From: Streptomyces luomodiensis | GTDB taxonomy: Bacteria; Actinomycetota; Actinomycetes; Streptomycetales; Streptomycetaceae | Assembly: GCF_031679605.1 (NCBI RefSeq) | Contig: NZ_CP117522.1 | Span: 2,232,001-2,296,000, forward strand | DNA: 64,000 nucleotides | Direction: 5' to 3' | Shown: positions 7,813-17,025 of the stretch, piece by piece | Layout of the letters: the number at the start of each line of letters is the position of its first letter | Numbering within the stretch: the first letter of the stretch is position 1 | Translations under genes and position numbers: made by a program | The notes under the pieces: generated by a model | Seen by the model: the letters and a program-made list of their open reading frames with translations, nothing else | The model's database searches: none | What the model was told of the DNA's origin: nothing

Positions 7813-9951
7813 ATGCGGGGGGAAGACCACGGTCACAACGAGTTGAGCGGCACGGTACACGGATCTGCTGTACAGGCCGGAACGGTGTATGGCGGCATCC
7901 ACATGCGCATCGGCACTGAGGCTGCGGGGCAGATACAGCAGACGCCGTGGCAGTTGCCGCCGTTAGTGCGCATTACTGACCGTACAGAGGAGTTGTTCGC
8001 GCTGGAGCAGCATCGGGCCCGCACCGCTCGCGAGGGCTATCCTGCACTGGCTGCAGTCAGCGGTCTGGGTGGGGTGGGCAAGACGGCAGTCGCGCTAACC
8101 TGGTTGCACGCTCTGCGCCCTCAGTTTCCGGGTGGTCAACTCTATGCAGACCTGGGCGCGCAGTCTCCAAACGGACCAGCAGATCCTGACGAGGTGGTTG
8201 CCGGCTTTTTACGCACTTTGGGCGTAGCAGCCAAGCAGATGCCTTCGGCCCTTGCTGACCGGGCGGCAATGTACCGTTCGTTGGTGGCAGACAGACAACT
8301 TGTAGTGCTGCTCGATGACGCTGCCACTGCAGCCCAGGTTCGGCCGCTACTGCCAGGCGGTCAGAACGTGACTGCCGTGACCAGCCGTCGGCGGATGCCG
8401 GGTCTGATCGTGGACGGCTGCTACGCGCTGCACCTCGAACCTCTCGCGACGGAGGCCGCAGTCGAGCTGTTGGAGATCACCCTCGCCGACGGCCGCGTGG
8501 CCGCCCAGCCCGACGAAGCTCGCGCCTTGGTCAAGCTATGCGCAGGACTGCCGCTGGCGGTACGTGTCGCCGGCGCTCGGCTTGCAGCGCGCCCACGGCG
8601 TGAGATCACTACAATGGTGCGTGCGCTGACGGAGGAACGTGGCCGTTTGGAGGCATTGGCCATCGAAGGGGACCACAATGTACGGGCGACATTAGACCTA
8701 TCATATCGGGGGCTGACGCCCGAGGCGGCTCGCCTTTATCGTCTCATGGGTCTCCATCCGGGGTCGGAATTCGGGACTCCAGTGGCTAGGGCAGCGCTGG
8801 CAAGTGATGCGGCAGAGTTACTCGACATGCTCCACGATGCGAATCTGCTCGTTGATGCTGGAGAGGAACGATATCGGTTCCATGATCTCGTACGGCTGCA
8901 TGCCGCCTCGAAGGCCGAGGAGGAAGAATCGTCCCAGGAACGCGTCGCGGCATTGCGTCGCATGTTCGACCACTATCTCGCCACTGCCACTCGGGCCGAG
9001 GAGATCGTCGACCCTCAGCATCGGACGATGCCGCGCAGCTATGGTGCGGGCTCGGTGATCACGGCTGACCTCGGTGACGACGCCGAGGGTGCCCTGGACT
9101 GGCTGGAGCTTGAACTGCCCAACCTGATGACCGTGATACAGCGCGCCCGCCCTGCGGGCTTCCCGGCCGTCGCCTGGCAGCTCGCAGACGCGCTGTGGCC
9201 CCTCTTTCTCCGGCGTAAGTTCTACGACCAGTGGCGCGCCGCGCACAGTGAAGGACTCGCGGCAGCGGAGCAGTTAGGAGACACAGCTGCCCAGTGCCGG
9301 ATGCTCACCTCCGGTGGGGTGGGTGAGCTTGGTTTGGGAAGCCACGAACGAGCCCTGGAGATGTTCGAAAGCGCGGCACGGATGTTTCGCATGTGCGGAA
9401 ACACCCTTGGCTACGCCCGCGCGCTTAACTACCAGGGACTGGCACATCAAAGGCTTGGTCGACTGGATAAGGCATCCGAGCTTTTCGCTCGCGCCGCAGT
9501 GGAGTTACCCGCGTGCGGCGATCGACGGGCTGGCGGGCTGGCTCGGCTGAATCTCGCCGAGGTCGCCCTCGCGAGGGGTCTCCCCGAGAAGGCGACCGCC
9601 GATGCTGATGCCGCCTACGTCACGCTACGGGAAGTGGGTGACATGTACAACGCCGCGCGCGCGGCCACTTTACTTGGCCGCGTGTACCTTGCGCGGGACC
9701 TCCTCGATCCGGTAGAGGACCTCCTCTTCACGGCACTCAGCACCTTGCGTGGCGTTGCCGCTGACTATGAAACGGCCCGCACCTTGGAGTCCCTAGCCCA
9801 ACTGGCCGAGCGGCGCGGACAGCAGGACGTCGCGCGGGATTATTATCGAGAAGCACTCGACCTGTATTCCTCGGTGGGTGGTTCTGAATCGGCTGGTGCC
9901 CAGACGGTGCGGACCCAGCTCGCACAGCTGGAAAGTCGTTCTGGGGACTGA
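7813..9951 (+). CDS. NB-ARC (STAND) ATPase with TPR repeats
   Basis: The 712-aa predicted signalling/regulatory NTPase starts at ATG 7813 with RBS GGAGGAG five bases upstream. Residues about 6-32 hold a Gly-rich beta motif with SGTVHGSAVQAGTVYGGIH, seen in several actinobacterial STAND proteins. The NB-ARC core follows: Walker A GLGGVGKTAV near residue 84, Walker B QLVVLLDDA, and the GLPLAVRVAGARLA motif. The C-terminal half (from about 490) is TPR-like, e.g. ALNYQGLAHQRLGRLDKASE. There is no DNA-binding SARP domain, unlike the neighbour at 11906. In-frame TTA codons (for example in LPPLVRI and GFLRTLG) imply dependence on the rare bldA tRNA. Partner and ligand are unknown. Confidence 0.85.
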   Translation: MRGEDHGHNELSGTVHGSAVQAGTVYGGIHMRIGTEAAGQIQQTPWQLPPLVRITDRTEELFALEQHRARTAREGYPALAAVSGLGGVGKTAVALTWLHALRPQFPGGQLYADLGAQSPNGPADPDEVVAGFLRTLGVAAKQMPSALADRAAMYRSLVADRQLVVLLDDAATAAQVRPLLPGGQNVTAVTSRRRMPGLIVDGCYALHLEPLATEAAVELLEITLADGRVAAQPDEARALVKLCAGLPLAVRVAGARLAARPRREITTMVRALTEERGRLEALAIEGDHNVRATLDLSYRGLTPEAARLYRLMGLHPGSEFGTPVARAALASDAAELLDMLHDANLLVDAGEERYRFHDLVRLHAASKAEEEESSQERVAALRRMFDHYLATATRAEEIVDPQHRTMPRSYGAGSVITADLGDDAEGALDWLELELPNLMTVIQRARPAGFPAVAWQLADALWPLFLRRKFYDQWRAAHSEGLAAAEQLGDTAAQCRMLTSGGVGELGLGSHERALEMFESAARMFRMCGNTLGYARALNYQGLAHQRLGRLDKASELFARAAVELPACGDRRAGGLARLNLAEVALARGLPEKATADADAAYVTLREVGDMYNAARAATLLGRVYLARDLLDPVEDLLFTALSTLRGVAADYETARTLESLAQLAERRGQQDVARDYYREALDLYSSVGGSESAGAQTVRTQLAQLESRSGD

Positions 9952-10373
9952 AGCTGCACTACTCGTACCGTCGCCGATTCCAGGGTTGCTACTGGTAGCC
10001 CGGCCACCAGCCACGTGTGGGCCAGCGAGGCACAGATGCCCCACGGCGGTATCGCCGATAACGGCCGTGCCCGGAAGCTCAGTGTGAGGCCGTCGCATCC
10101 AGTCCACATCCAACACCTGGGGCCTCGATGCACGGCGATCACCAACGCGCCGGGATTGCGTGTACGCAGTTTGGCAATATCCTGCTGCCCCGTACCCGTG
10201 GCCAGCAGTACATCGGCGAGCAGCGACCACGTGCCCGCAGTGGGAAGCTCGAGGCGCAGATGCTCGTCCACGACCATGGCGCCTGAGGCCGGGTGTTTCA
10301 GCACGACCCGAGTACGGTGGGCTGGACCTTTCCCCCGGGTCGCCTCGGACAGGACAACGGTCAGCGCCGTCAT
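9843..10373 (-). CDS. Hypothetical 176-aa protein coupled to the upstream glycosyltransferase-like gene
   Basis: No family recognised. The start ATG at 10373 overlaps the stop of the upstream gene as ATGA, which is the main evidence that this frame is real. The middle is hydrophobic with Trp residues (RCWMWTGCDGLTLSF, WGICASLAHTWLVAGLP). The 3' end overlaps the convergent NB-ARC gene by 109 bases. A second minus frame (9793-10230) is also open, so a frameshift or wrong frame in the distal part cannot be excluded. Confidence 0.5.
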   Translation of the reverse strand: MTALTVVLSEATRGKGPAHRTRVVLKHPASGAMVVDEHLRLELPTAGTWSLLADVLLATGTGQQDIAKLRTRNPGALVIAVHRGPRCWMWTGCDGLTLSFRARPLSAIPPWGICASLAHTWLVAGLPVATLESATVRVVQLQSPERLSSCASWVRTVWAPADSEPPTEEYRSSASR

Positions 10374-11623
10374 GACACGACGCTGCCAGGTTCGTCGTAG
10401 CGAACAGTGAACGGCAATCGCGCAGGCTCAGTGACCGGCCGGGCGGCGGGTGGGCGCAGGCGCAACTTCCGATACATCAGCGCACGCATTTTGCGGGCGA
10501 ACTGTCCCGGCTCTGAAGTGATCCGACCAGCGACCCGCTCGTAGCGATGCGACTGGTATGCCGCGGAACTGCGGTTGAGCTGCCGGCGAAGGGGGCGGTC
10601 GTCGAGCAGTCGAGGCGCGATAGAGCTCAACTCAGCCATGGGCGAAGCGGAGTCCACATCAGCTTCGGGTAGACAAGCCAGTAGCACAGGAACACCGGTC
10701 ATTGCCCCATAGAGCGTGACGGATCCGTGGTCACCCACTATGTAATCTGCAGCGACAAGCGCCCCGACCCAGTCGGTGTCCTGGCTAACCACCGTGAGTC
10801 CCAAGCGGGCGAGGTCAGCCAGCCAGCTACGAATCTGCCATTCGCTGTGGGCGTTCCATACGTGCGGATGCAGGAGCACGGCAACGCGAAACTTTTCCCG
10901 AGGCAACTCGCTTACCAGCCGTTGCAGTAACTCCCACCGCTGTCCGAGCAGAGAGTGAGGCCCCCAGGTGGAGCAGGCCAGAATCAGCCGCTGGTGCGCC
11001 CTGGTGCGCAGGGCCTCGCGGTATAGCGCTCGGCAGGCCAAACTGACGGTGATGCGGTCGAAGCAGGGGTCCCCCACCACCTCCGCAGCAGGCAGAGCCT
11101 CGGGGCATTCGCGACCGAGCCGGGTGAGCTCCTCGTGGTGTGCCAGAACGATCGTCTCGGGTACCAGCACACCGTCCCGAATGAGCCGCTGCCTGCTAAG
11201 GCCGTAGACACCTCGGTTAGCCACCAGATGTCCTCGGCGCGCGCCGGGCACAATCTTGTTATGCCCGGCCCCGTGCGGGAGCACGATCACGGGAGCGTGC
11301 AGTTCATGGAGGCTCCCGTAGCCCGCCGCGAGGGCAAGGTCGAACTGTATTTGCACGGCCTGGCTCCACGGCAACACCAGCCCCTTGAGCCCCTCCAGAA
11401 AGGCAGCGACGCCGTTACTGAACACGTCGGGGGCCGAGGTGAAGAACAGTTGTATCCGGCAGTCACCCTCCAGGAGACGGATCGCCTCCAGCAGTCTCTG
11501 CCCGGCGGTCACAGTGTGCACCACAGCCAGGACCTTTCTACGGATCCGGCATGTGGCCCAGCGCTCAACATCCAGACGCACCGGCACGTGAGGCCCATGC
11601 ACGTCGTGCGTTACTACGCTCAT
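10370..11623 (-). CDS. CDP-glycerol glycerophosphotransferase-like (GT-B fold) protein
   Basis: This 417-aa protein has an N-terminal half with VLAVVHTVTAGQRLLEAI and HAPVIVLPHGAGHNKIVP and a C-terminal half with VAVLLHPHVW and ADYIVGDHGSVTLYGAMTG. The latter resembles the donor-binding segment of CDP-glycerol:polyglycerol phosphate glycerophosphotransferases and related GT-B enzymes. No signal peptide or TM segment is seen, so it is probably cytosolic. The frame opens at a GTG at 11662, but ATG 11623 (MSVVTHDVHG) with GGGGG ten bases upstream is the likelier start. It is first in an operon with the 176-aa gene and divergent from the SARP gene, with 282 bases between them. Substrate unknown. 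Confidence 0.6.
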   Translation of the reverse strand: MSVVTHDVHGPHVPVRLDVERWATCRIRRKVLAVVHTVTAGQRLLEAIRLLEGDCRIQLFFTSAPDVFSNGVAAFLEGLKGLVLPWSQAVQIQFDLALAAGYGSLHELHAPVIVLPHGAGHNKIVPGARRGHLVANRGVYGLSRQRLIRDGVLVPETIVLAHHEELTRLGRECPEALPAAEVVGDPCFDRITVSLACRALYREALRTRAHQRLILACSTWGPHSLLGQRWELLQRLVSELPREKFRVAVLLHPHVWNAHSEWQIRSWLADLARLGLTVVSQDTDWVGALVAADYIVGDHGSVTLYGAMTGVPVLLACLPEADVDSASPMAELSSIAPRLLDDRPLRRQLNRSSAAYQSHRYERVAGRITSEPGQFARKMRALMYRKLRLRPPAARPVTEPARLPFTVRYDEPGSVVS

Positions 11624-11905
11624 CGAAGTCAGTCCCCCGGTTCCTTCCTCCGGACCGATCACTCGGTCCAGCCGTCAGTGACGGTTTGCTGCCACTGACA
11701 TGTAGGTGCCCCCAGAGGGTGGATGGATAGCTTGCAGGAATCCTGCACTCCATTTTCCGAAAATGACCATGGCGAGATGTGCGCCCGTCACGCTCCCATG
11801 CGCCTCTACCCGCTACCCCCGGATAGGAAGCGACGATAAATTGATGGCGGGCGTAAGCGCCGGCGCTGCCGGAGGCGGCAGGAAGTAGAACATCCATCGG
11901 GGGCG

Positions 11906-14900
11906 ATGGTGGAACTTCTTGCTCTGGGATCCCTTGAGCTATGGCATCATGATCAGCAATGCAAGCTCGGCTCGGTGAAAGAACGCTGTGTGCTGGCCGT
12001 TCTGATTCATGCCGGGGGCGATCCCGTCAGCGTTGAAACCCTAATCGACCGAATCTGGGGCGACGAGCCACCCAGGACGGCCTTGGACACACTGCACAGC
12101 TACCTCTCCCGGCTACGCAGACGGCTACGAAGGGCAGTCGGGGACCTGGTGCAGGTTGAACGCCCCTCCCCCGGGCTGTATCAGCTCCGCGTTGACCCGG
12201 AGGCTACCGACCTGCTGCGCTTCCAGCGGCTCCGCACGGACGCAGCCGCAGCAGTTGAGCGCGGTCAGACGCATTTGGCTGTTGGCCTGCTGCGTAGTGC
12301 TGAATCTCTCTGGCGAGGCGAGCCGTTAGCGGAGTTTACGACCACCTGGGCTATGTCGACGCGCACCCGGCTGAATGAGGAATACCGTCGTGTGCGGGAA
12401 GAACGGATCCGGATGGAACTCGAATTGGGGCATCACGCGGATCTTATCGGTGAACTGCATGAACTCACCTCACAAAATCCACTCGCGCAAAAACTGATCC
12501 ATTTTTTCATGCTGGCGCTGTATCGCTCAGGACGACCCGATGAAGCCCTTGACCTCTACCGAACCACACGTCGACGCCTCCGGACCAGACAAGGAATCGA
12601 CCCTGGACCCGATCTTCAGAAACTTCACCAGCGCATTCTCGAACAAGACCGTACACTGTTGCAGATCAAACCAATTACCGCGTTACCTCCTAACAACCTT
12701 CCTCGCACAACTCGAGACTTCACCGGACGCACCAGCGAACTGAATATCTTGCTCGCAGAGCCGACGTCAGGCGATAAAATGTCAACGTCCCTGTCGCTGA
12801 CCGTCATCCACGGCATGCCGGGTGTGGGCAAAACCGCGCTGGCTATTCGTGCCGCGCACAGCTTACTTGAATTCTATCCTGATGGACAATTCTACGTCAA
12901 TTTACACGCGTACAGCAATCAGACTCCCTATGACCCCGTTGAAGCGCTCGGAGTCCTACTCCAGGCAACGGGGTTTACGGAGGACCTACCAGATTCGCTC
13001 GACGAGCGCTCGGCCAGATGGCGGCAGTGGACGGCCCGACGGCGTGTTCTGGTGATTCTGGACAACGCCCGTAATGCCGCTCAAGTCATCCCTCTACTGC
13101 CTGGTGCAGCCGCCTGCCGTGTGATCGTAACCAGTCGGAACCGACTCGCGGGGCTGGATGGTGCCTCGTCCCTCTTCCTAGATGTGCTATCCGAGACTGA
13201 GGCAGCCGCTCTCTTCACCCGCATCGCAAGTCCTGCTCGGATATCCGTCGACGCCGCAGCCTTGGGTCGTGTCGTAGCTGCATGCGCATGCCACCCCCTC
13301 GCCCTCCAACTACTCGCTAGCCGTTTTCGGCATCGCGACTCGTGGGACCTGCATCACCTACTCGATCGACTCACCCAAGCGGCCGACCCCCTGGACGAAT
13401 TCGACGATGCCGTCGCAACGGCCTTCCGCTTCTCCTACGCAGAGCTCAGCGGTCCAGCGCAACAACTGTTCCGCTTCCTTGCACTGCACCCAGGCCCTGA
13501 CATCACCCTTCATGCGGCCGTTGCACTAACAGAAGTGAAGGCCACTCAATTGCGCAACAACTTGGAAGAGCTCCTGGACAGCCATATGCTCGACGAGCCC
13601 GTGCGAGACCGCTACCGGTTCCATGACCTTACACGAGCCTTTGCCTACCAAATATGTTCCCAGACGGAACCAGAGTCCGATCGCCGGCGAGCGGTCAATC
13701 GACTCCTCCGTTACCATCTCACCGCCGCCCACCGTGCCGATAAACTGGCTTACTCACACCATCGCACGCTGCCTTTAGGACCAGGGCTTGAATCCTCATA
13801 CGCAACCCATTTTAGGAACGCAGACGAGGCGAGAGTATGGCTAGCCTTGGAACGTGCCAATCTTCTAGCAGCCGCCCGCGCCTCCGCTGCTGAGGCTCCG
13901 AAATTTGCAGCGCGCTTCCCTCACGTGCTTGCCAAATCCCTCAAGCTGTGGGGCACCTGGAGCATCGCCGCCGAACTCTACGACGCGGCGATCCCCACTC
14001 TCCGCAAAGAGGGGAGCAGGGAAGCCCTAGCCCAAACCCTGGTGGAATACGCGGAGGTCCTCGCTCAAAGAAATCACCAAGAGGCCCAGCGCTGTACAAC
14101 GGAGGCTTTGGCTCTCTTTCAGGAACTCAAAGACGCACGCGGCTGCGCGGACGCACTCCTGCAGTCAGGACGCGCCCATCTGGCGGGGGGCCATGGCGAT
14201 ATAGCCTTAAGCGTGCTCGACCAGGCACTAAATGTGTACCAGAAGGTCGGTGACCGGTTCGGAGCCGGGGAATGCCTTAATGTTCAAGGTGCAGCACTAC
14301 ATTACGCTGGTCGATACAAGGAAGCAACCCGGAAAGTCCAGGCCATGTTGCTCATCCACAAAGAGCTCCAAGATGAATCCGGGCAGATGCGGGCTTTAAA
14401 CAACATGGGGGAGCTCTGCTATCGACAAGGGCGCTACGAAGACGCCCGTGACTACTACGAACAGTCTTTATTGCTCGCTCAACAATATGGCGGACGACAG
14501 GAACTGGCTATTTTGGACACCAATCTCGGCGCCATCTACCAAGCCACGGGGCAGACCGTCAGAGCACTCTCCTGCTTCCAACGCGCACTCGAGAGCCATC
14601 GGGCTGCCAGTGACGCTTTAGGAGAAGCGAATGCACTGATCAACATGGGCACAGCTTACGCAGAGGGCGGCCAAAAGCAGGAGGCCTTACTGCATTTCCA
14701 AATGGCAGAAGAAGTTGCCCGCAGGATCGACAATTCCTATGAAAGGCAGCGAGCACTAATTGGCGCAGCTAATGTTCGACGCGAGTCAGGACAGATTGAC
14801 AGCGCGCTGAGAATCTTCAAGCAAGCACTGGATATAGCCCAGAATGCAAACTTCCCTCTCGGCTCTGCACAAGCGTTCACAGGACTCGCACAAACCGCTC

Positions 14901-15034
14901 TTTCCCTTAACAACCTCGAACTGGCACGCAGCTATGGTGCGCAAGCAATCGCGCTTTACAGAAGCCTTGAAGCCAACGCAGAGGCCGATAGGATTGAATC
15001 TCTCCTTGCAAACCAAGGGGGTATCAACTCCTGA
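11906..15034 (+). CDS. AfsR-like SARP/NB-ARC/TPR transcriptional regulator
   Basis: The 1042-aa protein has an OmpR-type winged-helix domain (about residues 1-95, LIDRIWGDEPPRTALDTLHS), a bacterial transcriptional activator domain (100-245), and an NB-ARC ATPase with Walker A GMPGVGKTALAI near residue 303 and RRVLVILDNARNAAQV. C-terminal TPR repeats run from about 700 (ALNNMGELCYRQGRYEDARD, ALINMGTAYAEGGQKQEALL). Length and layout match AfsR. Several in-frame TTA codons (in EPLAEF, ALPPNN, HSLLEF, VNLHAY) indicate bldA control. GC content is visibly lower than in the core genes to the right, consistent with acquisition. It may control the adjacent transferase-like operon. No biosynthetic cluster is visible in the window. 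Confidence 0.92.
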   Translation: MVELLALGSLELWHHDQQCKLGSVKERCVLAVLIHAGGDPVSVETLIDRIWGDEPPRTALDTLHSYLSRLRRRLRRAVGDLVQVERPSPGLYQLRVDPEATDLLRFQRLRTDAAAAVERGQTHLAVGLLRSAESLWRGEPLAEFTTTWAMSTRTRLNEEYRRVREERIRMELELGHHADLIGELHELTSQNPLAQKLIHFFMLALYRSGRPDEALDLYRTTRRRLRTRQGIDPGPDLQKLHQRILEQDRTLLQIKPITALPPNNLPRTTRDFTGRTSELNILLAEPTSGDKMSTSLSLTVIHGMPGVGKTALAIRAAHSLLEFYPDGQFYVNLHAYSNQTPYDPVEALGVLLQATGFTEDLPDSLDERSARWRQWTARRRVLVILDNARNAAQVIPLLPGAAACRVIVTSRNRLAGLDGASSLFLDVLSETEAAALFTRIASPARISVDAAALGRVVAACACHPLALQLLASRFRHRDSWDLHHLLDRLTQAADPLDEFDDAVATAFRFSYAELSGPAQQLFRFLALHPGPDITLHAAVALTEVKATQLRNNLEELLDSHMLDEPVRDRYRFHDLTRAFAYQICSQTEPESDRRRAVNRLLRYHLTAAHRADKLAYSHHRTLPLGPGLESSYATHFRNADEARVWLALERANLLAAARASAAEAPKFAARFPHVLAKSLKLWGTWSIAAELYDAAIPTLRKEGSREALAQTLVEYAEVLAQRNHQEAQRCTTEALALFQELKDARGCADALLQSGRAHLAGGHGDIALSVLDQALNVYQKVGDRFGAGECLNVQGAALHYAGRYKEATRKVQAMLLIHKELQDESGQMRALNNMGELCYRQGRYEDARDYYEQSLLLAQQYGGRQELAILDTNLGAIYQATGQTVRALSCFQRALESHRAASDALGEANALINMGTAYAEGGQKQEALLHFQMAEEVARRIDNSYERQRALIGAANVRRESGQIDSALRIFKQALDIAQNANFPLGSAQAFTGLAQTALSLNNLELARSYGAQAIALYRSLEANAEADRIESLLANQGGINS

Positions 15035-15057
15035 ACCACCCAGGAGCCGATACCCCC
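15017..15057 (+). terminator. Hairpin overlapping the SARP gene stop
   Basis: Arms GGGGGTATC (15017-15025) and GATACCCCC (15049-15057) enclose a second helix CTCCT/AGGAG. The stop codon lies inside. No T-run follows, as is common in Streptomyces. From here to 15332 I see no gene. Confidence 0.65.
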
Positions 15058-15332
15058 ATACCGAAAAGAAGGCAAACCCTCAAGCAGATGCCCACGTTGT
15101 CAGCATCACCACATCCACTGCGACTCACTTGCCTGCACAGTCGTCGACTGACTGGACGAGCTCACGCCATCCACACTCAACACCGCAACGCCTACAACAA
15201 TCACGGCGGCAACAATAGCGGCGGACTTGCTCAGCACGCGGAGCACAAAAACCTCAAATCTGGCGATAATGTACAATTTCGGGCACGTTTAAAATCTGCA
15301 CAACGGTACCCGTTGGCAGATGATGCCCAAGA

Positions 15333-16055
15333 TCATACTGGCCGCACAGCGGTCCGGTTCTCGCGGGTCGACCCTGCGGGGCTCGAATAATCATCGCTCC
15401 TGGCCAAAAGGCATATCTGTGCTCGTTGATCACACCGCCGAGGACGCGAGTGCGCAGAACTTTGCGGCCGGCCGGCTTCAGGACTGGATGTGGTTGTCCG
15501 TGAGTTGGGGGGTAGTTGGCATCGGGCCCGGTGGGAGCGGTCCGCGTTGTAGTGCCTCTGATCCACGGCCAGGACCTGCCGCGCGTGACCTTCGCCAAAG
15601 ATGAGTATGTGGTCCAAGACTTCGGCGAAGAGTGCCGATCACTCGCTCGCAGTGGACGTTGGTCTTCGGCGCACGGGTCGGCGTCTTCATGATGTCCTCG
15701 GCCTGAAACAGGGCGTCGTCGGCGTCGGTGTACTTGCTGTCGCGGTCCCGGATGAGGAAGCGCCAGGGTGTGGGCCTGAGCGCGGAGGAATGAGCGCCAC
15801 GTCTGCTGGGATGCTCGCTGCGGCGCGGGCGGTAGACCGGAGCGGCGCAGAACGCGCCGGACCGTAGCGGCGGTCCACTTCCAGCGCACCAGCCGGCGAT
15901 GCCAAGTGAGCAGCGTGCCCAGGGTGACCAGCCGGTGGCGGCGCACGGCGGATGCCAGGTGCCGGGCGAGAGCGGAGAGCACGGCACGATCAGCCCACGA
16001 GAGCCGCGGGCGCTCGATCTGCCGACGAAGCACGAGGACCTCAGCGTTGTTCGCA
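15333..16055 (-). pseudogene. Degenerate integrase-core IS transposase
   Basis: Frames must be switched several times to recover the protein: [19 protein letters not shown] and [20 protein letters not shown] (N-terminal part), [20 protein letters not shown] (catalytic Asp region), [16 protein letters not shown] (Glu region), then a C-terminal HYNADRSHR segment. It is related to but more diverged than the three other integrase fragments in the window, and it has internal deletions. Its left end cuts straight into the isochorismatase-like gene at 16056, so insertion of this IS probably truncated that gene. Confidence 0.75.
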
Positions 16056-16275
16056 GGGCATCGACACCCTGGTCCTGGGCGGGGTCCACACCAGCGGCGT
16101 CGTTCTGTCCACGGTGCGGGAGGCCACTGGTCGCGACTACCGGCTGCTCGTTCTCGGCGATGTCTGCGCCGATCCCGACCCGCAGCTGCACCGCACCCTG
16201 ATGGACGCCGTCCTGCCCATGCAGGCCGACATCGTCGACACCGCAGCGTTCGAAGCAGCCGTAGGGGCTCCGTAG
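16056..16275 (+). pseudogene. Isochorismatase-family cysteine hydrolase, C-terminal remnant
   Basis: Only the last ~72 residues remain: [20 protein letters not shown], then [20 protein letters not shown] and ADIVDTAAF. The [11 protein letters not shown] segment corresponds to the region of isochorismatase-fold hydrolases that normally carries the nucleophile Cys (often GVxTxxCV), although this subgroup has Ser-Gly there. The 5' two-thirds are replaced by the IS remnant at 15333-16055. It is non-functional unless fused to upstream sequence; an open frame reads in from 15952 but encodes no recognisable domain. Confidence 0.65.
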
Positions 16276-16312
16276 CCGAGTACCGGCCCGTCGGGTTACG
16301 GGCACAAACCAC

Positions 16313-16354
16313 ACGGCATCCCGGATGCTCGGAGGAAGGCGTCCGGGATGCCGT
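16313..16354. terminator. 13-bp perfect hairpin between the hydrolase remnant and the YrdC-like gene
   Basis: ACGGCATCCCGGA (16313-16325) pairs with TCCGGGATGCCGT (16342-16354) around a 16-nt loop. It is probably the old terminator of the truncated hydrolase gene. Confidence 0.6.
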
Positions 16355-16395
16355 GAGAGCCGTCGCACAGCACGAACACGCACAGGAGCCGAACC

Positions 16396-17025
16396 ATGCA
16401 CGTCTACGACTGCCGGACCGAGGTGGCCATGCGGACCGGAGTCAGCCACGCCACCGACGCCTTGCGCGCCGGGCATCTGGTCGTCTTCCCCACCGACACC
16501 GTCTACGGCATCGGCGCCAACGCCTTCGGCCCCCAGGCCGTCGGCACCCTGTTGGCCGCCAAGCAGCGCGGTGCCGACAAGCCCGCCTCGGTTCTGGTGG
16601 CCGACCTGGCCACAGCCGAAGCCCTCGTTCGGTCCCTCCGGCCAGAGGCGCGGAGACTGGCTGAGGAGTTCTGGCCAGGTGCTCTCTCCCTGGTCCTGCC
16701 CGCAGCTCCCTCCCTCGCCTGGAACCTGGGCAACACATGCGGCACCGTCATGGTCCGTATGCCCAACAACCCCATCGCCCTCGCCCTGCTGCGCAGCGCC
16801 GGCCCTCTGGCCCAGTCCAGCGCCAACCCCACCGGCCGGCCGCCCGCCACCACCCTTGAACAAGCCACGATCCAACTCGGCGAAAGCGTCCACACCTACC
16901 TCGACGGCGGCTCCACCGGAAACACACCCTCCACGATCGTCGACCTCACCGCTGCTGCTCCCGCCGTCCTGCGCGAGGGTGCGGTCCCGCACGCCGCCGT
17001 CAACGAGGTCCTGCACTCGGACTGA
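16396..17025 (+). CDS. Sua5/YciO/YrdC-family L-threonylcarbamoyladenylate synthase-like protein
   Basis: The 209-aa YrdC-fold protein shows the hallmark nucleotide/threonine-binding segments: [20 protein letters not shown] near residue 30, [34 protein letters not shown] and STIVDLT. The KQRGADKP loop replaces the canonical KxRPxxxP. The family makes threonylcarbamoyl-AMP for the t6A modification of tRNA. It has standard length for the short form without a Sua5 C-terminal domain. Position in accessory DNA next to IS remnants suggests a second, acquired copy and not the housekeeping gene; the other copy would be outside the window. Confidence 0.8.
   Translation: MHVYDCRTEVAMRTGVSHATDALRAGHLVVFPTDTVYGIGANAFGPQAVGTLLAAKQRGADKPASVLVADLATAEALVRSLRPEARRLAEEFWPGALSLVLPAAPSLAWNLGNTCGTVMVRMPNNPIALALLRSAGPLAQSSANPTGRPPATTLEQATIQLGESVHTYLDGGSTGNTPSTIVDLTAAAPAVLREGAVPHAAVNEVLHSD

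Noticed and set aside
7530..7919. 129-aa plus-strand frame upstream of the NB-ARC gene
   Set aside because: A faint resemblance to transposase sequence (RRPLESAR) was not enough, and it overlaps the NB-ARC start in another frame.
9793..10230. 145-aa minus-strand frame overlapping the 176-aa gene
   Set aside because: It lacks the ATGA coupling to the upstream gene that the 9843-10373 frame has. It may represent a frameshift continuation but cannot be supported alone.
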